The notes beneath the pieces are model-generated. The model did not search any database, was not told where the DNA came from, and saw nothing but the letters and a program-made list of their open reading frames with translations. The translations under genes were made by a program, and so were the position numbers. DNA of 40,363 nt from Acinetobacter sp. (lineage in GTDB: Bacteria > Pseudomonadota > Gammaproteobacteria > Pseudomonadales > Moraxellaceae): the NCBI GenBank assembly GCA_031277915.1, contig JAITLL010000025.1:1-40363 (forward strand), given 5' to 3'. Within the stretch, counting starts at the first letter, position 1, and every line of letters begins with the position of its first letter. Shown here one piece after another: positions 24,856 through 34,538 of the stretch.

Positions 24856-26568
24856 TTATTCACTGGTCACACGGTTGATTTCCTGTAAGGAAGTCACACC
24901 TTGCATCACCTTTTTTAAACCTGAACGCCGTAGATTATTAAACCCCAATTTTTCAGAAGCAGCCGCGATTTCTAGAGCGTTGCCATCTTCCATAATAATC
25001 TTGGAAATTTCAGGAGTAACTTTCATTACCTCATAAATACCAACACGGCCTTTATAGCCTTCACGACATTCAGGACAACCAACAGGTTGAAAAATCCGAA
25101 AGTCTGGATGTGCTATGTCTTGTTCAGTAAAGCCCATTTCTAATAGGCTTTGTTTAGGAATATCCGCTGGTATTTTACATTGAGTACAAAGACGACGTGC
25201 TAAACGCTGTGCAATAACCAAGTTGACTGATGTTGCAATATTGAAAGAGGGAACACCCATATTACGTAAGCGAGTCAGCGTTTCTGGAGCACTATTGGTA
25301 TGCAGTGTTGACATGACCATATGACCAGTTTGTGCTGCCTTAATCGCAATTTCTGCTGTTTCTAAGTCACGAATCTCACCGACCATAATAATGTCGGGGT
25401 CTTGACGTAAAAAAGATTTAAGTGCAGCAGCAAAAGTAAGGCCTACTTTTGGGTTTACGTTAACCTGATTAATCCCTTCTAAGTTAATTTCCACCGGATC
25501 TTCGGCAGTGGAAATATTGGAACTTTCAGTATTTAAAATATTCAAGCCTGTATATAAAGATACGGTTTTACCAGAACCTGTGGGTCCAGTAATCAAAAGC
25601 ATGCCTTGTGGTTTATCCAAAGCCTCCATAAACAAAGCTTTTTGTTCTTCTTCATAACCTAAGGCATCAATTCCAAGCATTGCACTGGATGGATCAAGAA
25701 TACGTAGAACTAGTTTCTCACCAAATAAAGTAGGGAGTGAGTTCACACGAAAATCAATGGCCTTGGTTTTTGATAGCTTAAGCTTGATACGACCATCTTG
25801 TGGAACACGTTTTTCAGAAATGTCCATTTGAGACATAACTTTTAATCGTGAAGCCAAACGGTTTGCCAGTTGTAAAGGGGGATTGGCAATTTGACGTAAT
25901 ACCCCATCGACACGATAACGTACCCGATAGGACTTTTCATACGGTTCAAAATGTAAATCTGAAGCGCCCATACGAATGGCATCAATCAATAACTTATTAA
26001 TATATTTAACGATCGGTGCTTCATCACCTTGAGGCGTTTCCTCTTCATCCTCTTGAGTCACAGGCCCATCAAGACTGACGTCGAGATCAAATTCCTCATC
26101 ATTAAATTCAAAGCCGCTTTCTTCTGCAAAATGCTGACCTAAAACTTTTTCTAGTTTATGGTGCTCAACAATGACAGGTTCAACGAGCAATTTACTATTA
26201 AAACGGATTGCATCAATCGCCTCAATATTACTTGGATTGCTGGTCGCGACATATAAAATTTGCCCTCTTTGAATAAGTGGCAAAATTCGATGTTTTAAAA
26301 TCAGTTTTTGATCGACCAAATCTTTAGGAATCTGAGAAGTGTCATAAACATCCAGATCGAAATATGGTTCGGCGAACTCAGCAGAAATTGTTTCAGCCAA
26401 TAAAGAAGGGGAGAGATGAACCTCTTCAATTAAATAGGCGACTGTATCCTGCTTAGCTCTTTTTGCTGCATCTAATGCAGTTTGCATGGTCGCTGCCGAC
26501 ACATGCTTTTCTTCGACTAAACGTCGAAAAAACCCCGTAAATTTTGGAGATGTGTGTAATGCTGACAT
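24856..26568 (-). CDS. pilB: Type IV pilus assembly ATPase PilB
   Basis: The 570-residue protein is the extension motor of the type IV pilus. An N-terminal MshEN/T2SSE_N domain (about residues 5–155) is followed by the secretion ATPase core with Walker A (GPTGSGKT, about residue 330), an Asp box (GEKLVLRIL region), Walker B (DPDIIMVGEIRD) and His box (GHMVMSTLHTN). A tetracysteine zinc motif (RLCTQCKIP and CPECREG) is present, as in PilB and GspE. An acidic stretch near residues 150–180 (EFNDEEFDLDVS) links the domains. It is the first gene of pilBCD–coaE; the promoter should lie in the 290-nt spacer shared with the divergent tpiA. Confidence 0.97.
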   Translation of the reverse strand: MSALHTSPKFTGFFRRLVEEKHVSAATMQTALDAAKRAKQDTVAYLIEEVHLSPSLLAETISAEFAEPYFDLDVYDTSQIPKDLVDQKLILKHRILPLIQRGQILYVATSNPSNIEAIDAIRFNSKLLVEPVIVEHHKLEKVLGQHFAEESGFEFNDEEFDLDVSLDGPVTQEDEEETPQGDEAPIVKYINKLLIDAIRMGASDLHFEPYEKSYRVRYRVDGVLRQIANPPLQLANRLASRLKVMSQMDISEKRVPQDGRIKLKLSKTKAIDFRVNSLPTLFGEKLVLRILDPSSAMLGIDALGYEEEQKALFMEALDKPQGMLLITGPTGSGKTVSLYTGLNILNTESSNISTAEDPVEINLEGINQVNVNPKVGLTFAAALKSFLRQDPDIIMVGEIRDLETAEIAIKAAQTGHMVMSTLHTNSAPETLTRLRNMGVPSFNIATSVNLVIAQRLARRLCTQCKIPADIPKQSLLEMGFTEQDIAHPDFRIFQPVGCPECREGYKGRVGIYEVMKVTPEISKIIMEDGNALEIAAASEKLGFNNLRRSGLKKVMQGVTSLQEINRVTSE

Positions 26569-26858
26569 CTGCCTGCCTATGCTAATGTGTTTATAATTGG
26601 TATAGGAAAAATTATACTTTTGTTATGTAAAAATACTACCTTAGAAAGTGTTGCTCTAGTCCTAATCAGCTTATTAAAGCTTGAACTAGTCGAAGTTTTT
26701 ATAGATTAATTTTTAAAATGTTCAACTTGGAACGTTATAAAGTTTTTTCTTAATTTCAAACACTAGAAAAGATATCAGCAATCCCATTAAAGAAAAGTAT
26801 CTGAAATTTGTATAAATGCGTGTAGAATGTGCTGCATTTTTGATGAAAGGTGAGCAGT

Positions 26859-27653
26859 ATGTCGGGTACGACGATTACGCCTTGGGTAGTTGGCAACTGG
26901 AAAATGAACCCAGTGCGTGCTAACGCCAACCAACTTATAGAAGAATTTAAACAATTATTGCAACAAAACCAAATTGCAGATGAAAGCTGCCATGTGGGCG
27001 TTGCCCCTGTTTCTATTGCACTGACAACAGTACAGGCACAGTTACAGGATGCTGTAAGAGCGGTATATACAGTTGCACAAGACGTATCTCGTGTTGCAGG
27101 TACTGGTGCTTATACTGGCGAAGTTAGTGCAGAATTATTAAAAGACAGCCAGATTGATTTTGTGTTGGTTGGGCACTCTGAACGTCGTGATATTTTTGGC
27201 GACAACGTTGAAATTTTGAAGGCGAAACTCCAAAATGCATTAAATGCAGGCTTAACTGTTATTTATTGTGTTGGCGAAAGTCTTGATCAGCGCGAACAAG
27301 GCCAAGCAGAGCAAGTTGTTTTACAACAAATTTGTGATATTGCACCTGTAGTAACGGCAGAACAATGGCAAAAACAGGTTGTCATTGCTTATGAGCCAAT
27401 TTGGGCGATTGGTACAGGTAAAACAGCTTCGCCACAAGATGCTCAAGCGATGCATGCTAAAATTCGTGAAGGTTTATGCCAGCTCACACCAACAGGTTCA
27501 AGCATTGCTATTTTATATGGCGGCAGCGTGAAAGCTGAAAATGCTGTTGAGTTAGCTGCATGTCCAGATATTAATGGTGCGTTGGTGGGTGGTGCTTCAT
27601 TAAATGCAGCATCTTTTTATCAGATCGTACAAGCCTTCGCGCAAAGCAAATAA
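26859..27653 (+). CDS. tpiA: Triosephosphate isomerase
   Basis: The 264-residue TIM-barrel enzyme interconverts glyceraldehyde-3-phosphate and dihydroxyacetone phosphate. The catalytic residues are in place: N13 and K15 in VGNWKMN, H106 in VGHSERR and E179 in [15 protein letters not shown]. The phosphate-binding loops ([20 protein letters not shown]) are present. I chose ATG 26859, which has AAAGG 8 nt upstream; a GTG at 26850 would add three residues. secG follows after 12 nt, an arrangement common in Acinetobacter and Pseudomonas relatives. The divergent spacer to pilB (26569–26858) contains a TAGAAT -10-like element at 26823–26828 but no good -35. Confidence 0.97.
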   Translation: MSGTTITPWVVGNWKMNPVRANANQLIEEFKQLLQQNQIADESCHVGVAPVSIALTTVQAQLQDAVRAVYTVAQDVSRVAGTGAYTGEVSAELLKDSQIDFVLVGHSERRDIFGDNVEILKAKLQNALNAGLTVIYCVGESLDQREQGQAEQVVLQQICDIAPVVTAEQWQKQVVIAYEPIWAIGTGKTASPQDAQAMHAKIREGLCQLTPTGSSIAILYGGSVKAENAVELAACPDINGALVGGASLNAASFYQIVQAFAQSK

Positions 27654-27665
27654 CGAGGATAGGGT

Positions 27666-27995
27666 ATGCACTCTTTTGTACTTGTTGTACATATTATTTT
27701 AGCAGTACTGATGATTGCATTAATTTTAGTGCAACACGGTAAAGGCGCAGATGCCGGAGCCTCTTTTGGTGGGGGCGGTGCAGCAACTGTATTTGGTGCA
27801 TCTGGTTCAGGTAATTTCCTGACTCGCCTTACAGCTGTTTTAACAGCATTGTTTTTCGTGACAAGTTTGACTTTAGCTGTTTTTGCGAAAAAACAAACAA
27901 CTGAGGCGTATAGTTTAAAAACCGTACAAACCACAGCGCCGGTTCAAACGACATTGCCTGAAACTTCACCAAATGCACCAAAATCGAGTCAATAA
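27666..27995 (+). CDS. secG: Protein translocase subunit SecG
   Basis: The 109-residue protein has two membrane helices (about residues 3–21 and 54–74) flanking the conserved cytoplasmic loop (VQHGKGADAGASFGGGGAAT and VFGASGSGNFLTR), the hallmark of SecG. It stabilises SecYEG during preprotein export. The C-terminal tail is Thr/Pro/Ser-rich and variable. The order tpiA–secG–tRNA-Leu–tRNA-fMet–rimP–nusA–infB matches the E. coli secG–leuU–metY–rimP–nusA–infB block apart from tpiA. Confidence 0.96.
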   Translation: MHSFVLVVHIILAVLMIALILVQHGKGADAGASFGGGGAATVFGASGSGNFLTRLTAVLTALFFVTSLTLAVFAKKQTTEAYSLKTVQTTAPVQTTLPETSPNAPKSSQ

Positions 27996-28051
27996 TTCGA
28001 AATAGGGCTTTCCTTTTGCAGTTAGAGGGACTAGAATGCGTCCCACAAGCT

Positions 28052-28136
28052 GCGGTGGTGGTGGAATTGGTAGACACGCTACCTTGAGGTGGTAGTGCCT
28101 TCGGGCGTGGGGGTTCAAGTCCCCCCTTCCGCACCA
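28052..28136 (+). tRNA. leuU: tRNA-Leu (GAG)
   Basis: The 85-nt gene folds as a class II tRNA with a long variable arm (TGCCTTCGGGCGT). The anticodon stem CTACC/GGTAG encloses TTGAGGT, giving anticodon GAG. The T arm is GGGGG-TTCAAGT-CCCCC and CCA is encoded. The acceptor stem has an unusual U5·U68 mismatch next to a G6·U67 wobble. A TAGAAT hexamer at 28032–28037 followed by GC-rich sequence may be its -10, though the -35 is poor and transcription may also come from secG. It sits in the same place as E. coli leuU. Confidence 0.95.
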
Positions 28137-28174
28137 ACTTTGAACCAGAAAGTTGAGTGCAAGCAGTTTTTTGA

Positions 28175-28251
<77 letters not shown>

Positions 28252-28299
28252 ATTTGATTAAGGTGCAACTTAATCAAGCTAATATTGGATAAGTTTACA

Positions 28300-28327
28300 T
28301 TGACTTTCTTCAATATTTGTATATAAT
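28300..28327 (+). promoter_or_regulatory. Sigma70 promoter of second initiator tRNA
   Basis: TTGACT (28300–28305) and a perfect TATAAT (28322–28327) are separated by 16 nt. The predicted start lies about 7 nt downstream, just before the tRNA at 28341. It gives the second copy its own supply, independent of secG and copy 1. Confidence 0.8.
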
Positions 28328-28340
28328 TTTTGCACGTTGA

Positions 28341-28417
<77 letters not shown>

Positions 28418-28430
28418 AGTTTCTTAAAAG

Positions 28431-28456
28431 AGGCTCACAGACAAGTGGGCCTTTTT
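28431..28456 (+). terminator. Terminator after initiator tRNAs
   Basis: AGGCTCAC (28431–28438) pairs with GTGGGCCT (28445–28452), with one T·G wobble, around AGACAA and is followed by TTTT. It ends the tRNA transcript 14 nt after the CCA. Confidence 0.75.
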
Positions 28457-28488
28457 GCACAGTGGACTATTGTTTTCTGTGCAACATA

Positions 28489-28511
28489 GGGGCGATTAAC
28501 GCCCTTTTTTA
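28489..28511 (+). terminator. Second tandem terminator in rimP leader
   Basis: GGGCG and CGCCC pair around ATTAA and are followed directly by TTTTTT. A GCACAG/CTGTGC hairpin precedes it. Together with the terminator at 28431–28456 it separates the tRNA transcript from the rimP–nusA operon. Confidence 0.75.
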
Positions 28512-28549
28512 TTGGTTATCGTATCGCTATCGTGTAGTGTCGACATCAA

Positions 28550-28578
28550 TTGGTCAAATAGTCATGCTTCACTATAGT
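28550..28578 (+). promoter_or_regulatory. Sigma70 promoter of the rimP–nusA–infB–rbfA operon
   Basis: TTGGTC (28550–28555) is 17 nt from TATAGT (28573–28578). It lies after the two terminators and about 55 nt before the rimP start. A small TCGGTT/AACCGA hairpin (28588–28604) falls in the resulting leader. Confidence 0.6.
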
Positions 28579-28632
28579 AGGTCTGTGTCGGTTAAAACAA
28601 CCGATTGAATCGCACGAGAATGACGAGAGTAA

Positions 28633-29157
28633 ATGAAATTATCAAATAAATCCCAAGCATTGTATGACATGATTGTTCCAGCGGTACAAGCATGTGGTGT
28701 TGACCTGTGGGGAATTGAATTCCTTCCACAAGGTAAACGTTCATTATTGCGTATTTATATCGATAGACCAGTTGATGAAAATGCTGAGCCAGTGATTAAT
28801 GAAGATGGTGAAGTAGAGCTAGGTCGTGGCATTGGTGTACAAGATTGTGTCCGTGTTACACAACAAGTCGGCGCAATGTTGGATGTTCATGATCCGATTT
28901 CAGGTGAGTACTCATTAGAAGTTTCTTCACCAGGTTGGGATCGTCCATTTTTTCAACTCGAACAGTTGCAAGGCTACATTGGTCAACAGGTTGCTTTGCG
29001 TTTAATTGCAGCAGTAGAAAATCGTCGTAAATTTCAAGCAAAACTCCTTGCTGTAGACCTTGAAAATGAAGAGATTCAGGTTGAAGTTGAAGGAAAGCAT
29101 GTGCTTGATATCGACAGCAACAATATCGATAAAGCAAACTTGATCTATCAAGATTAA
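28633..29157 (+). CDS. rimP: Ribosome maturation factor RimP
   Basis: The 174-residue protein is RimP, needed for 30S subunit maturation. The N-terminal domain ([20 protein letters not shown]) is followed by the conserved [15 protein letters not shown] and the [15 protein letters not shown] signature, then the C-terminal SH3-like domain. It is about 24 residues longer than E. coli RimP because of an acidic insertion ([16 protein letters not shown]) inside the N-terminal domain. It opens the operon with nusA 37 nt downstream, under its own promoter after the tandem terminators. Confidence 0.96.
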   Translation: MKLSNKSQALYDMIVPAVQACGVDLWGIEFLPQGKRSLLRIYIDRPVDENAEPVINEDGEVELGRGIGVQDCVRVTQQVGAMLDVHDPISGEYSLEVSSPGWDRPFFQLEQLQGYIGQQVALRLIAAVENRRKFQAKLLAVDLENEEIQVEVEGKHVLDIDSNNIDKANLIYQD

Positions 29158-29194
29158 ATTTATTTAAATTATATAAGAAATCGGTAGGTGACTT

Positions 29195-30679
29195 ATGGGC
29201 CGCGAAATTCTTACCGTTGCAGAAACGGTTAGTAATGAAAAAGGTGTTAGTCGTGAAGCGATCTTCGAAGCTTTAGAACAAGCTCTAGTTGCTGCAACGA
29301 AGAAAAAATTTTACGAAGGTACGAATTCTGAAGAAGCTCAGCTTCGTGTGGAAATTGATCGTAAAACTGGTGATTACAGCACGTTCCGTCAATGGACTGT
29401 TGTGGCAGATGAAGATCATGAAATGCCAGCTTGCCAGGATGCGATTTCCGATGTTGACCCATCTAAATGGTCAATTGGTGACGTGCGTGAACTCGAAGTA
29501 GAATCTATTGAGTTTGGTCGTATCGCTGCGCAAATTGCGAAACAAGTGATTGTACAAAAAATTCGTGAAGCTGAGCGCGCTTTAGTTGCTGATGCCTACG
29601 AGTCTAAAGTCGGTGAGTTGATTTACGGTGAAGTGAAAAAACAAACCAAAGATGGCTTTATTATCGACTTAGGTGACAACGCAGAAGCTTATCTTGCTCG
29701 CGAAGAAATGATTCCTAAAGAAATTCTTCGTCCAAAGCAACGTGTAAACGCTATTTTATATAATGTTAACCGTGAAGGTCGTGGCGCTCAGTTGTTGTTA
29801 TCACGCGCTAAGCCTGAAATGTTAATTGCTTTAATGAAAAAAGAAATTCCTGAAATTTCTGAAGAAATTATTGAAATTAAAGCAGCGGCACGTCAACCGG
29901 GTGTTCGTGCTAAAATTGCAGTGAAAACAAATGATCACCGTATTGACCCTGTAGGTGCATGTATTGGTATGCGTGGTACACGTATCCAAGCTGTACAACA
30001 AGAGTTAAATGGTGAGCGTATTGATGTAGTAGTTTGGTCTGATGATCCAGCTCAATACATTGCAAGTGCATTAGAACCAGCTGATGTTTCAGGCATCGTG
30101 CTTGATGAAGATGCAAGAAGTGCCGATATTATTTTTGCAACCAGCGATCAATTGGCTCGTGCGATTGGCTCACAAGGTCAAAACGTTCGCTTAGCTTCTG
30201 ATTTAACTGGCTACAAACTCGACATGATGCTTGAAGAAGAGTATCGTGCTCGTCAGCAAAATGAAGCTCAACAATATCTCGACATGTTTGTATCACGTTT
30301 AGATATTGAAGAAGATTTAGCAATGGCATTGGTAGAAATGGGCTTCACTTCTTTAGAAGAGATTGCTTATGTTCCTGCTGAAACTTTTGACGAAATTGAG
30401 CTTGATGCTGAATTAGTTGAGTTATTGCAAAGTCGTGCAAAAGAAGCAGCTCTTACTGATGCTTTGAAACAGCAAGAAAATATTCAAGAACCGAGCGCAG
30501 ACCTTCTCACTATGGAAGGCATGACTTCTGAGATCGCTTACTCGCTTGCCGCTCGCGGTATTATTACCGTTGATGATTTGGCAGATCAGGCTACTGACGA
30601 TATCTCTGATATTGAAGGTCTTGGTCATGAAAAAGCAGGTCAATTGATCATGAAAGCTCGCGAATCATGGTTTAACTAG
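29195..30679 (+). CDS. nusA: Transcription termination/antitermination protein NusA
   Basis: The 494-residue NusA binds RNA polymerase and nascent RNA to control pausing, termination and antitermination. In order it has the N-terminal RNAP-binding domain (MGREILTVAETVSNEKGVSR), an S1 domain (about 135–200, EVKKQTKDGFIIDLGDNAEA), two KH domains (about 205–345, with DPVGACIGMRGTRIQAV and RAIGSQGQNVRLASDLTG) and two acidic C-terminal repeats (about 365–490) like those of E. coli that bind the alpha C-terminal domain and lambda N. The gene sits 10 nt before infB. Confidence 0.98.
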   Translation: MGREILTVAETVSNEKGVSREAIFEALEQALVAATKKKFYEGTNSEEAQLRVEIDRKTGDYSTFRQWTVVADEDHEMPACQDAISDVDPSKWSIGDVRELEVESIEFGRIAAQIAKQVIVQKIREAERALVADAYESKVGELIYGEVKKQTKDGFIIDLGDNAEAYLAREEMIPKEILRPKQRVNAILYNVNREGRGAQLLLSRAKPEMLIALMKKEIPEISEEIIEIKAAARQPGVRAKIAVKTNDHRIDPVGACIGMRGTRIQAVQQELNGERIDVVVWSDDPAQYIASALEPADVSGIVLDEDARSADIIFATSDQLARAIGSQGQNVRLASDLTGYKLDMMLEEEYRARQQNEAQQYLDMFVSRLDIEEDLAMALVEMGFTSLEEIAYVPAETFDEIELDAELVELLQSRAKEAALTDALKQQENIQEPSADLLTMEGMTSEIAYSLAARGIITVDDLADQATDDISDIEGLGHEKAGQLIMKARESWFN

Positions 30680-30689
30680 GAGATGAAAT

Positions 30690-33389
30690 ATGACGGACAA
30701 GTCGATTAAAGAGTTAGCTCTCAATGTAGGACGTCCTGTTGAGAAGCTCCTAGAACAGGCTCGTGAAGCAGGTTTGCCTCAACGTACAGCAGACGACATT
30801 ATTACCACTGAACAACAGGACACTTTAGTCAATCATTTGAAAAAAGTGCATGGTCAGGAAGGTGGTAACACAGGAAAAATTGCGTTGAAACGTAAAACAA
30901 CCAGTACCGCTAAAGTTGCAAGTACTTCAGGTAAAGCAAAAACAATTAACGTAGAAGTACGTAAAAAACAGGTTTTTGCTAAACCAAATCCAGAACAGAT
31001 TGCAGCAGAAGCTAAAGCACGTGCAGAAGCAGACGCTAAAACACGTGCAGATCAACAAGCGCGTGAAACTGCAGAGCAAAAAGCGCGTCTTCAAACAGAG
31101 CAAAAAGCAAAAGCAACTTTAGATGCAATGCGTGCTGCTCATCAACAAGATAGCGCTGCCCAGTCTGCTCCTAAAGCTGCTGTTGTAGTGAAAAAACGTG
31201 GTGGTGGTACAGTAAAACCTGCACCAAAACCAGCAGAAACATTAGAGCAAAAGAAAGCGCGTGAAGCACAAACAGCTCAGTTAAAAGCAACTGAAGAAGC
31301 TGCGCGTCGTAAAGCGGCTGAAGAAGCTCAGCAACGTACACTTGAACAAATGCGCAAAATGGCGTCTAAGTATTCAAATGACGAAGCTACTACGACAATT
31401 CGTGTGATTGATGACTCTCCACTTGCTTCAGGTTTAGTTGGCCAAGCTTATGAAGATTCATTTAAGCAAGAAGACCGTGAAATTAAACGCGGTGGCGCAA
31501 CTACTAACCCACGTGCGGGTAAGAAAGGTGGTCGTCGTGGTCAAGAAGAGCAAAGCTTTGTTAACCATAACAAACGTGGTTTAAAATCAAGCCAAGCAAA
31601 CAAACATGGTTTTGAAAAGCCAGTTAAAAAGCAAGTTTATGATGTAGAAATCGGTTCAAGTATTGTCGTTGCCGATCTTGCTCAGAAAATGGCGATTAAA
31701 GTACGTGAAGTTATCAAAACACTTATGAAAATGGGTGAGTTGGTTAATCAAGATCAAGCTATTGATCAAGATACAGCAGCACTTGTTGTAGAAGAAATGG
31801 GCCACAACCCAGTTTTAGTTTCTGATACACAAGCGGAAGATAACTTGCTTGAAGCGGCTGAAGAAGCACGTGGTGAGCAAACAACTCGTCCGCCAGTGGT
31901 TACCATTATGGGTCACGTTGACCATGGTAAAACATCATTGCTTGACCGTATCCGTCGTTCGAAAGTGGCGGCTGGTGAAGCAGGTGGTATTACCCAGCAT
32001 ATTGGTGCATATCACGTTGAAACAGATAAAGGAATCATTACATTCCTTGATACACCGGGACACGCTGCATTTACTTCAATGCGTGCACGTGGTGCTAAAG
32101 CAACGGATATCGTTGTGTTGGTTGTTGCAGCAGATGATGGTGTAATGCCGCAAACTGCGGAAGCAATTGACCATGCACGTGCAGCAGGTACTCCAATTAT
32201 TGTTGCAATCAACAAAATGGATAAAGAATCTGCTGATCCAGACCGTGTGTTAAATGAATTAACAACGAAACAAATCGTTCCAGAAGAATGGGGTGGTGAT
32301 GTTCCGATTGCTAAGGTTTCTGCACACAGCGGACAAGGTATTGATGAACTCCTTGATTTAATTCTTATTCAATCAGAATTGATGGAATTAAAAGCATCTG
32401 CTGAAGGTGCTGCGCAAGGTGTGGTTATTGAAGCACGTGTTGATAAAGGTCGTGGTGCAGTAACGTCTATTCTTGTTCAAAACGGTACATTAAATATTGG
32501 TGACCTTGTTCTTGCAGGTTCATCATATGGCCGTGTTCGTGCAATGTCTGATGAAAACGGTAAGCCGATTAAATCAGCAGGGCCATCTATTCCAGTAGAA
32601 ATTTTGGGTCTTCCTGAAGCTCCAATGGCTGGTGATGAAGTTCTTGTTGTAAATGACGAGAAGAAAGCACGTGAAGTTGCCGATGCTCGTGCTGACCGTG
32701 AGCGTCAAAAACGTATTGATCGTCAAAGCGCAATGCGTCTTGAAAATATTATGTCGTCAATGGGCAAAAAAGACGTTCCTACAGTGAACGTTGTTCTAAG
32801 AACAGACGTACGTGGTACTTTAGAAGCATTAAATGCAGCTTTATATGAACTATCTACTGATGAAGTAAAAGTTCGTGTAATTAGTTCTGGTGTTGGTGCG
32901 ATTACTGAGTCTGATGTAATTCTTGCTGAATCTTCAGAAGCTGTATTGTTAGGCTTTAACGTTCGTGCAGATACGACTGCTCGTCAGAGAAGTGACCAAG
33001 ACGGTATCGATATTCGTTATTACAGCATCATCTATGAATTGATTGATGATGTGAAAGATGCCATGAGTGGTAAACTTGCTCCTGAACATCGTGAAACAAT
33101 CTTGGGTGTTGCTGAAGTACGTGAAGTATTCCACTCAAGTAAGTTTGGTGCAGCAGCTGGCTGTATGGTGCTTGAAGGTACATTGCATCGTAATAAACCG
33201 ATTCGCGTATTACGTGATGATGTGGTTGTATTCCAAGGTGAGCTTGAATCTCTGCGTCGCTATAAAGACGTGGTTGAAGAAGTTCGTGCTGGTATGGAAT
33301 GTGGTCTTGCGGTGAAAGGTTATAAAGACATCAAAGTAAACGACAAGATCGAAGTCTATGATGTTCAATTGATTAAACGGAGTCTTTAA
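30690..33389 (+). CDS. infB: Translation initiation factor IF-2
   Basis: The 899-residue GTPase brings fMet-tRNA to the 30S P site and promotes subunit joining. An N-terminal IF2N domain (about 1–55) leads into a long, highly charged Ala/Lys/Glu-rich linker (about 80–300), a second IF2N-like domain ([20 protein letters not shown]) and the G domain with G1 GHVDHGKT (residues 408–415), G3 DTPGHAAF and G4 NKMD. C-terminal domains II–IV follow, including the [19 protein letters not shown] region of the fMet-tRNA binding domain. Internal starts giving shorter isoforms, as in E. coli, are possible but not evident. The stop overlaps the rbfA start by one base (TAATG). Confidence 0.98.
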   Translation: MTDKSIKELALNVGRPVEKLLEQAREAGLPQRTADDIITTEQQDTLVNHLKKVHGQEGGNTGKIALKRKTTSTAKVASTSGKAKTINVEVRKKQVFAKPNPEQIAAEAKARAEADAKTRADQQARETAEQKARLQTEQKAKATLDAMRAAHQQDSAAQSAPKAAVVVKKRGGGTVKPAPKPAETLEQKKAREAQTAQLKATEEAARRKAAEEAQQRTLEQMRKMASKYSNDEATTTIRVIDDSPLASGLVGQAYEDSFKQEDREIKRGGATTNPRAGKKGGRRGQEEQSFVNHNKRGLKSSQANKHGFEKPVKKQVYDVEIGSSIVVADLAQKMAIKVREVIKTLMKMGELVNQDQAIDQDTAALVVEEMGHNPVLVSDTQAEDNLLEAAEEARGEQTTRPPVVTIMGHVDHGKTSLLDRIRRSKVAAGEAGGITQHIGAYHVETDKGIITFLDTPGHAAFTSMRARGAKATDIVVLVVAADDGVMPQTAEAIDHARAAGTPIIVAINKMDKESADPDRVLNELTTKQIVPEEWGGDVPIAKVSAHSGQGIDELLDLILIQSELMELKASAEGAAQGVVIEARVDKGRGAVTSILVQNGTLNIGDLVLAGSSYGRVRAMSDENGKPIKSAGPSIPVEILGLPEAPMAGDEVLVVNDEKKAREVADARADRERQKRIDRQSAMRLENIMSSMGKKDVPTVNVVLRTDVRGTLEALNAALYELSTDEVKVRVISSGVGAITESDVILAESSEAVLLGFNVRADTTARQRSDQDGIDIRYYSIIYELIDDVKDAMSGKLAPEHRETILGVAEVREVFHSSKFGAAAGCMVLEGTLHRNKPIRVLRDDVVVFQGELESLRRYKDVVEEVRAGMECGLAVKGYKDIKVNDKIEVYDVQLIKRSL

Positions 33390-33790
33390 TGGCGGGTAGC
33401 CAACGCTTAAAGCGCATGGCGGATTCAGTGCAACGTGAGTTGTCTGAGCTGATCCGTCAGGAGCTTAAAGATCCCCGCTTAGGTGGTCTAGTGACCATCT
33501 CTGCGGTGAAAGTCAGTGCAGATATGGGTTATGCTGAAGTTTATGTCACTGTAATGGGACGTGAGCTTGGCGATGAACAAAGTGAAGTCGCGAACAAAGA
33601 AACTTTAGAGGTATTAAACAAGGCTTCTGGTTTCTTGCGTCATGAACTAAGTCGCCGTATCAAGACTCGTATTACGCCTCGCTTACGTTTCCATTATGAT
33701 AAGACGAATGCATATGGTAACTATATGTTCGGTCTAATCGAAAAAGCGGTACAAGATTTACCGGAACGTAAGACAGATGACGAAGAGTAA
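33389..33790 (+). CDS. rbfA: 30S ribosome-binding factor RbfA
   Basis: The 133-residue RbfA is a KH-like protein that binds immature 30S subunits and helps 16S rRNA 5' end processing and cold adaptation. Its N-terminus (QRLKRMADSVQRELSELIRQ), the DPRLGGLVTISAVKVSADMG segment, VLNKASGFLRHELSRR and TPRLRFHYD are standard. Its ATG shares a base with the infB stop. A terminator follows directly, so truB, rpsO and pnp, which continue this operon in E. coli, are not adjacent here. Confidence 0.97.
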   Translation: MAGSQRLKRMADSVQRELSELIRQELKDPRLGGLVTISAVKVSADMGYAEVYVTVMGRELGDEQSEVANKETLEVLNKASGFLRHELSRRIKTRITPRLRFHYDKTNAYGNYMFGLIEKAVQDLPERKTDDEE

Positions 33791-33804
33791 GTAGAACTCA
33801 AAAT

Positions 33805-33833
33805 AAAAAAGCCACCTTGGGGTGGCTTTTTTA
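33805..33833. terminator. Bidirectional terminator between rbfA and mrpG
   Basis: GCCACC and GGTGGC form a stem around TTGG, with six A on the left and T-rich sequence on the right. It closes the nusA operon on the plus strand and the mrp operon on the minus strand. Confidence 0.9.
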
Positions 33834-33845
33834 TTGGCTCAATTT

Positions 33846-34250
33846 TTATTCTTTAGGAGGTTCCATTGGCGGTTTGTTTTGTGAAAACCGCTGTCCGATT
33901 TTATAGCGATCCCAAGGGAGTGGGCGTTCAATTGCTTCGGGGACTTCACCGCTGAGTGAGCGTAAGCGTAGATGTAGTGCTGCTTGTGCAATTAAATTGG
34001 CTGAAACAGGAGCGGTAATGAAAGCTAAAAGAGTAATCAGCAGCTCAGCGAAACCAAAGCGGCCTTGAAAGGCAAAAAAGATCATCGAAGCGATTAAAAA
34101 GCTACCTAAACCTAACGTACTCGATTTGGTGGGTGCATGTAAACGCATGAATAAATCGGGTAGGCGTACCATTCCGATCGATCCAACTAGCATAAAGAAC
34201 GCACCAAAAATCAGAAAGATCGAAACAATAATTTCCATTGTAAATTGCAT
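33846..34250 (-). CDS. mrpG: Mrp-type Na+/H+ antiporter subunit G
   Basis: The 134-residue membrane protein has three helices. Its typical MrpG/PhaG opening includes GAFFMLVGSIGMVRLPDLFMRLHAPTKSSTLG (helix I plus conserved RLPD-RLHAPTK motif), and the second and third helices follow to about residue 90. The C-terminal ~45 residues are cytoplasmic and proline-rich. It is the last gene of the mrp operon, 12 nt after mrpF, and precedes a bidirectional terminator. Confidence 0.94.
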   Translation of the reverse strand: MQFTMEIIVSIFLIFGAFFMLVGSIGMVRLPDLFMRLHAPTKSSTLGLGSFLIASMIFFAFQGRFGFAELLITLLAFITAPVSANLIAQAALHLRLRSLSGEVPEAIERPLPWDRYKIGQRFSQNKPPMEPPKE

Positions 34251-34262
34251 TTTGACCTCCCT

Positions 34263-34538
34263 TTAATCGACCACATGACCAGTTGTGAAATAACGTGCTA
34301 AAGCAGCAGTTGAAACAAACCCTAGCATAGCAACCAATAAAGCCCCCTCAAATAAAGAAGTGGTTGACCAATAAATACCTAGTACAACAATAAGACAAGT
34401 TGCATTTAAAAAAAGAGTATCGAGTGCTAAAAGACGATCTACAATTGATGGCCCCATCACCATCCGAAACAGACAAAGTAGCATAGAGATAGTGATTGCA
34501 ATCAAACTAATGCCAAGCGCATAAGGTAGGATAGTCAT
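34263..34538 (-). CDS. mrpF: Mrp-type Na+/H+ antiporter subunit F
   Basis: The 91-residue protein has three membrane helices with the conserved MVMGPSIVDRLLALDTLFLN segment between helices I and II, where the Asp is implicated in Na+/cholate handling in studied MrpF proteins. Its start overlaps the mrpE stop by four bases (ATGA), showing translational coupling within the antiporter operon. Confidence 0.94.
   Translation of the reverse strand: MTILPYALGISLIAITISMLLCLFRMVMGPSIVDRLLALDTLFLNATCLIVVLGIYWSTTSLFEGALLVAMLGFVSTAALARYFTTGHVVD

Noticed and set aside
26569-26858. Possible promoters in the pilB–tpiA spacer
   Set aside because: A TAGAAT -10-like element occurs at 26823–26828, but no matching -35 is found at proper spacing, so I did not annotate it.
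31849-32145. A 98-codon plus-strand frame inside infB
   Set aside because: It is out of frame within the highly conserved IF2 G domain, with no independent evidence.
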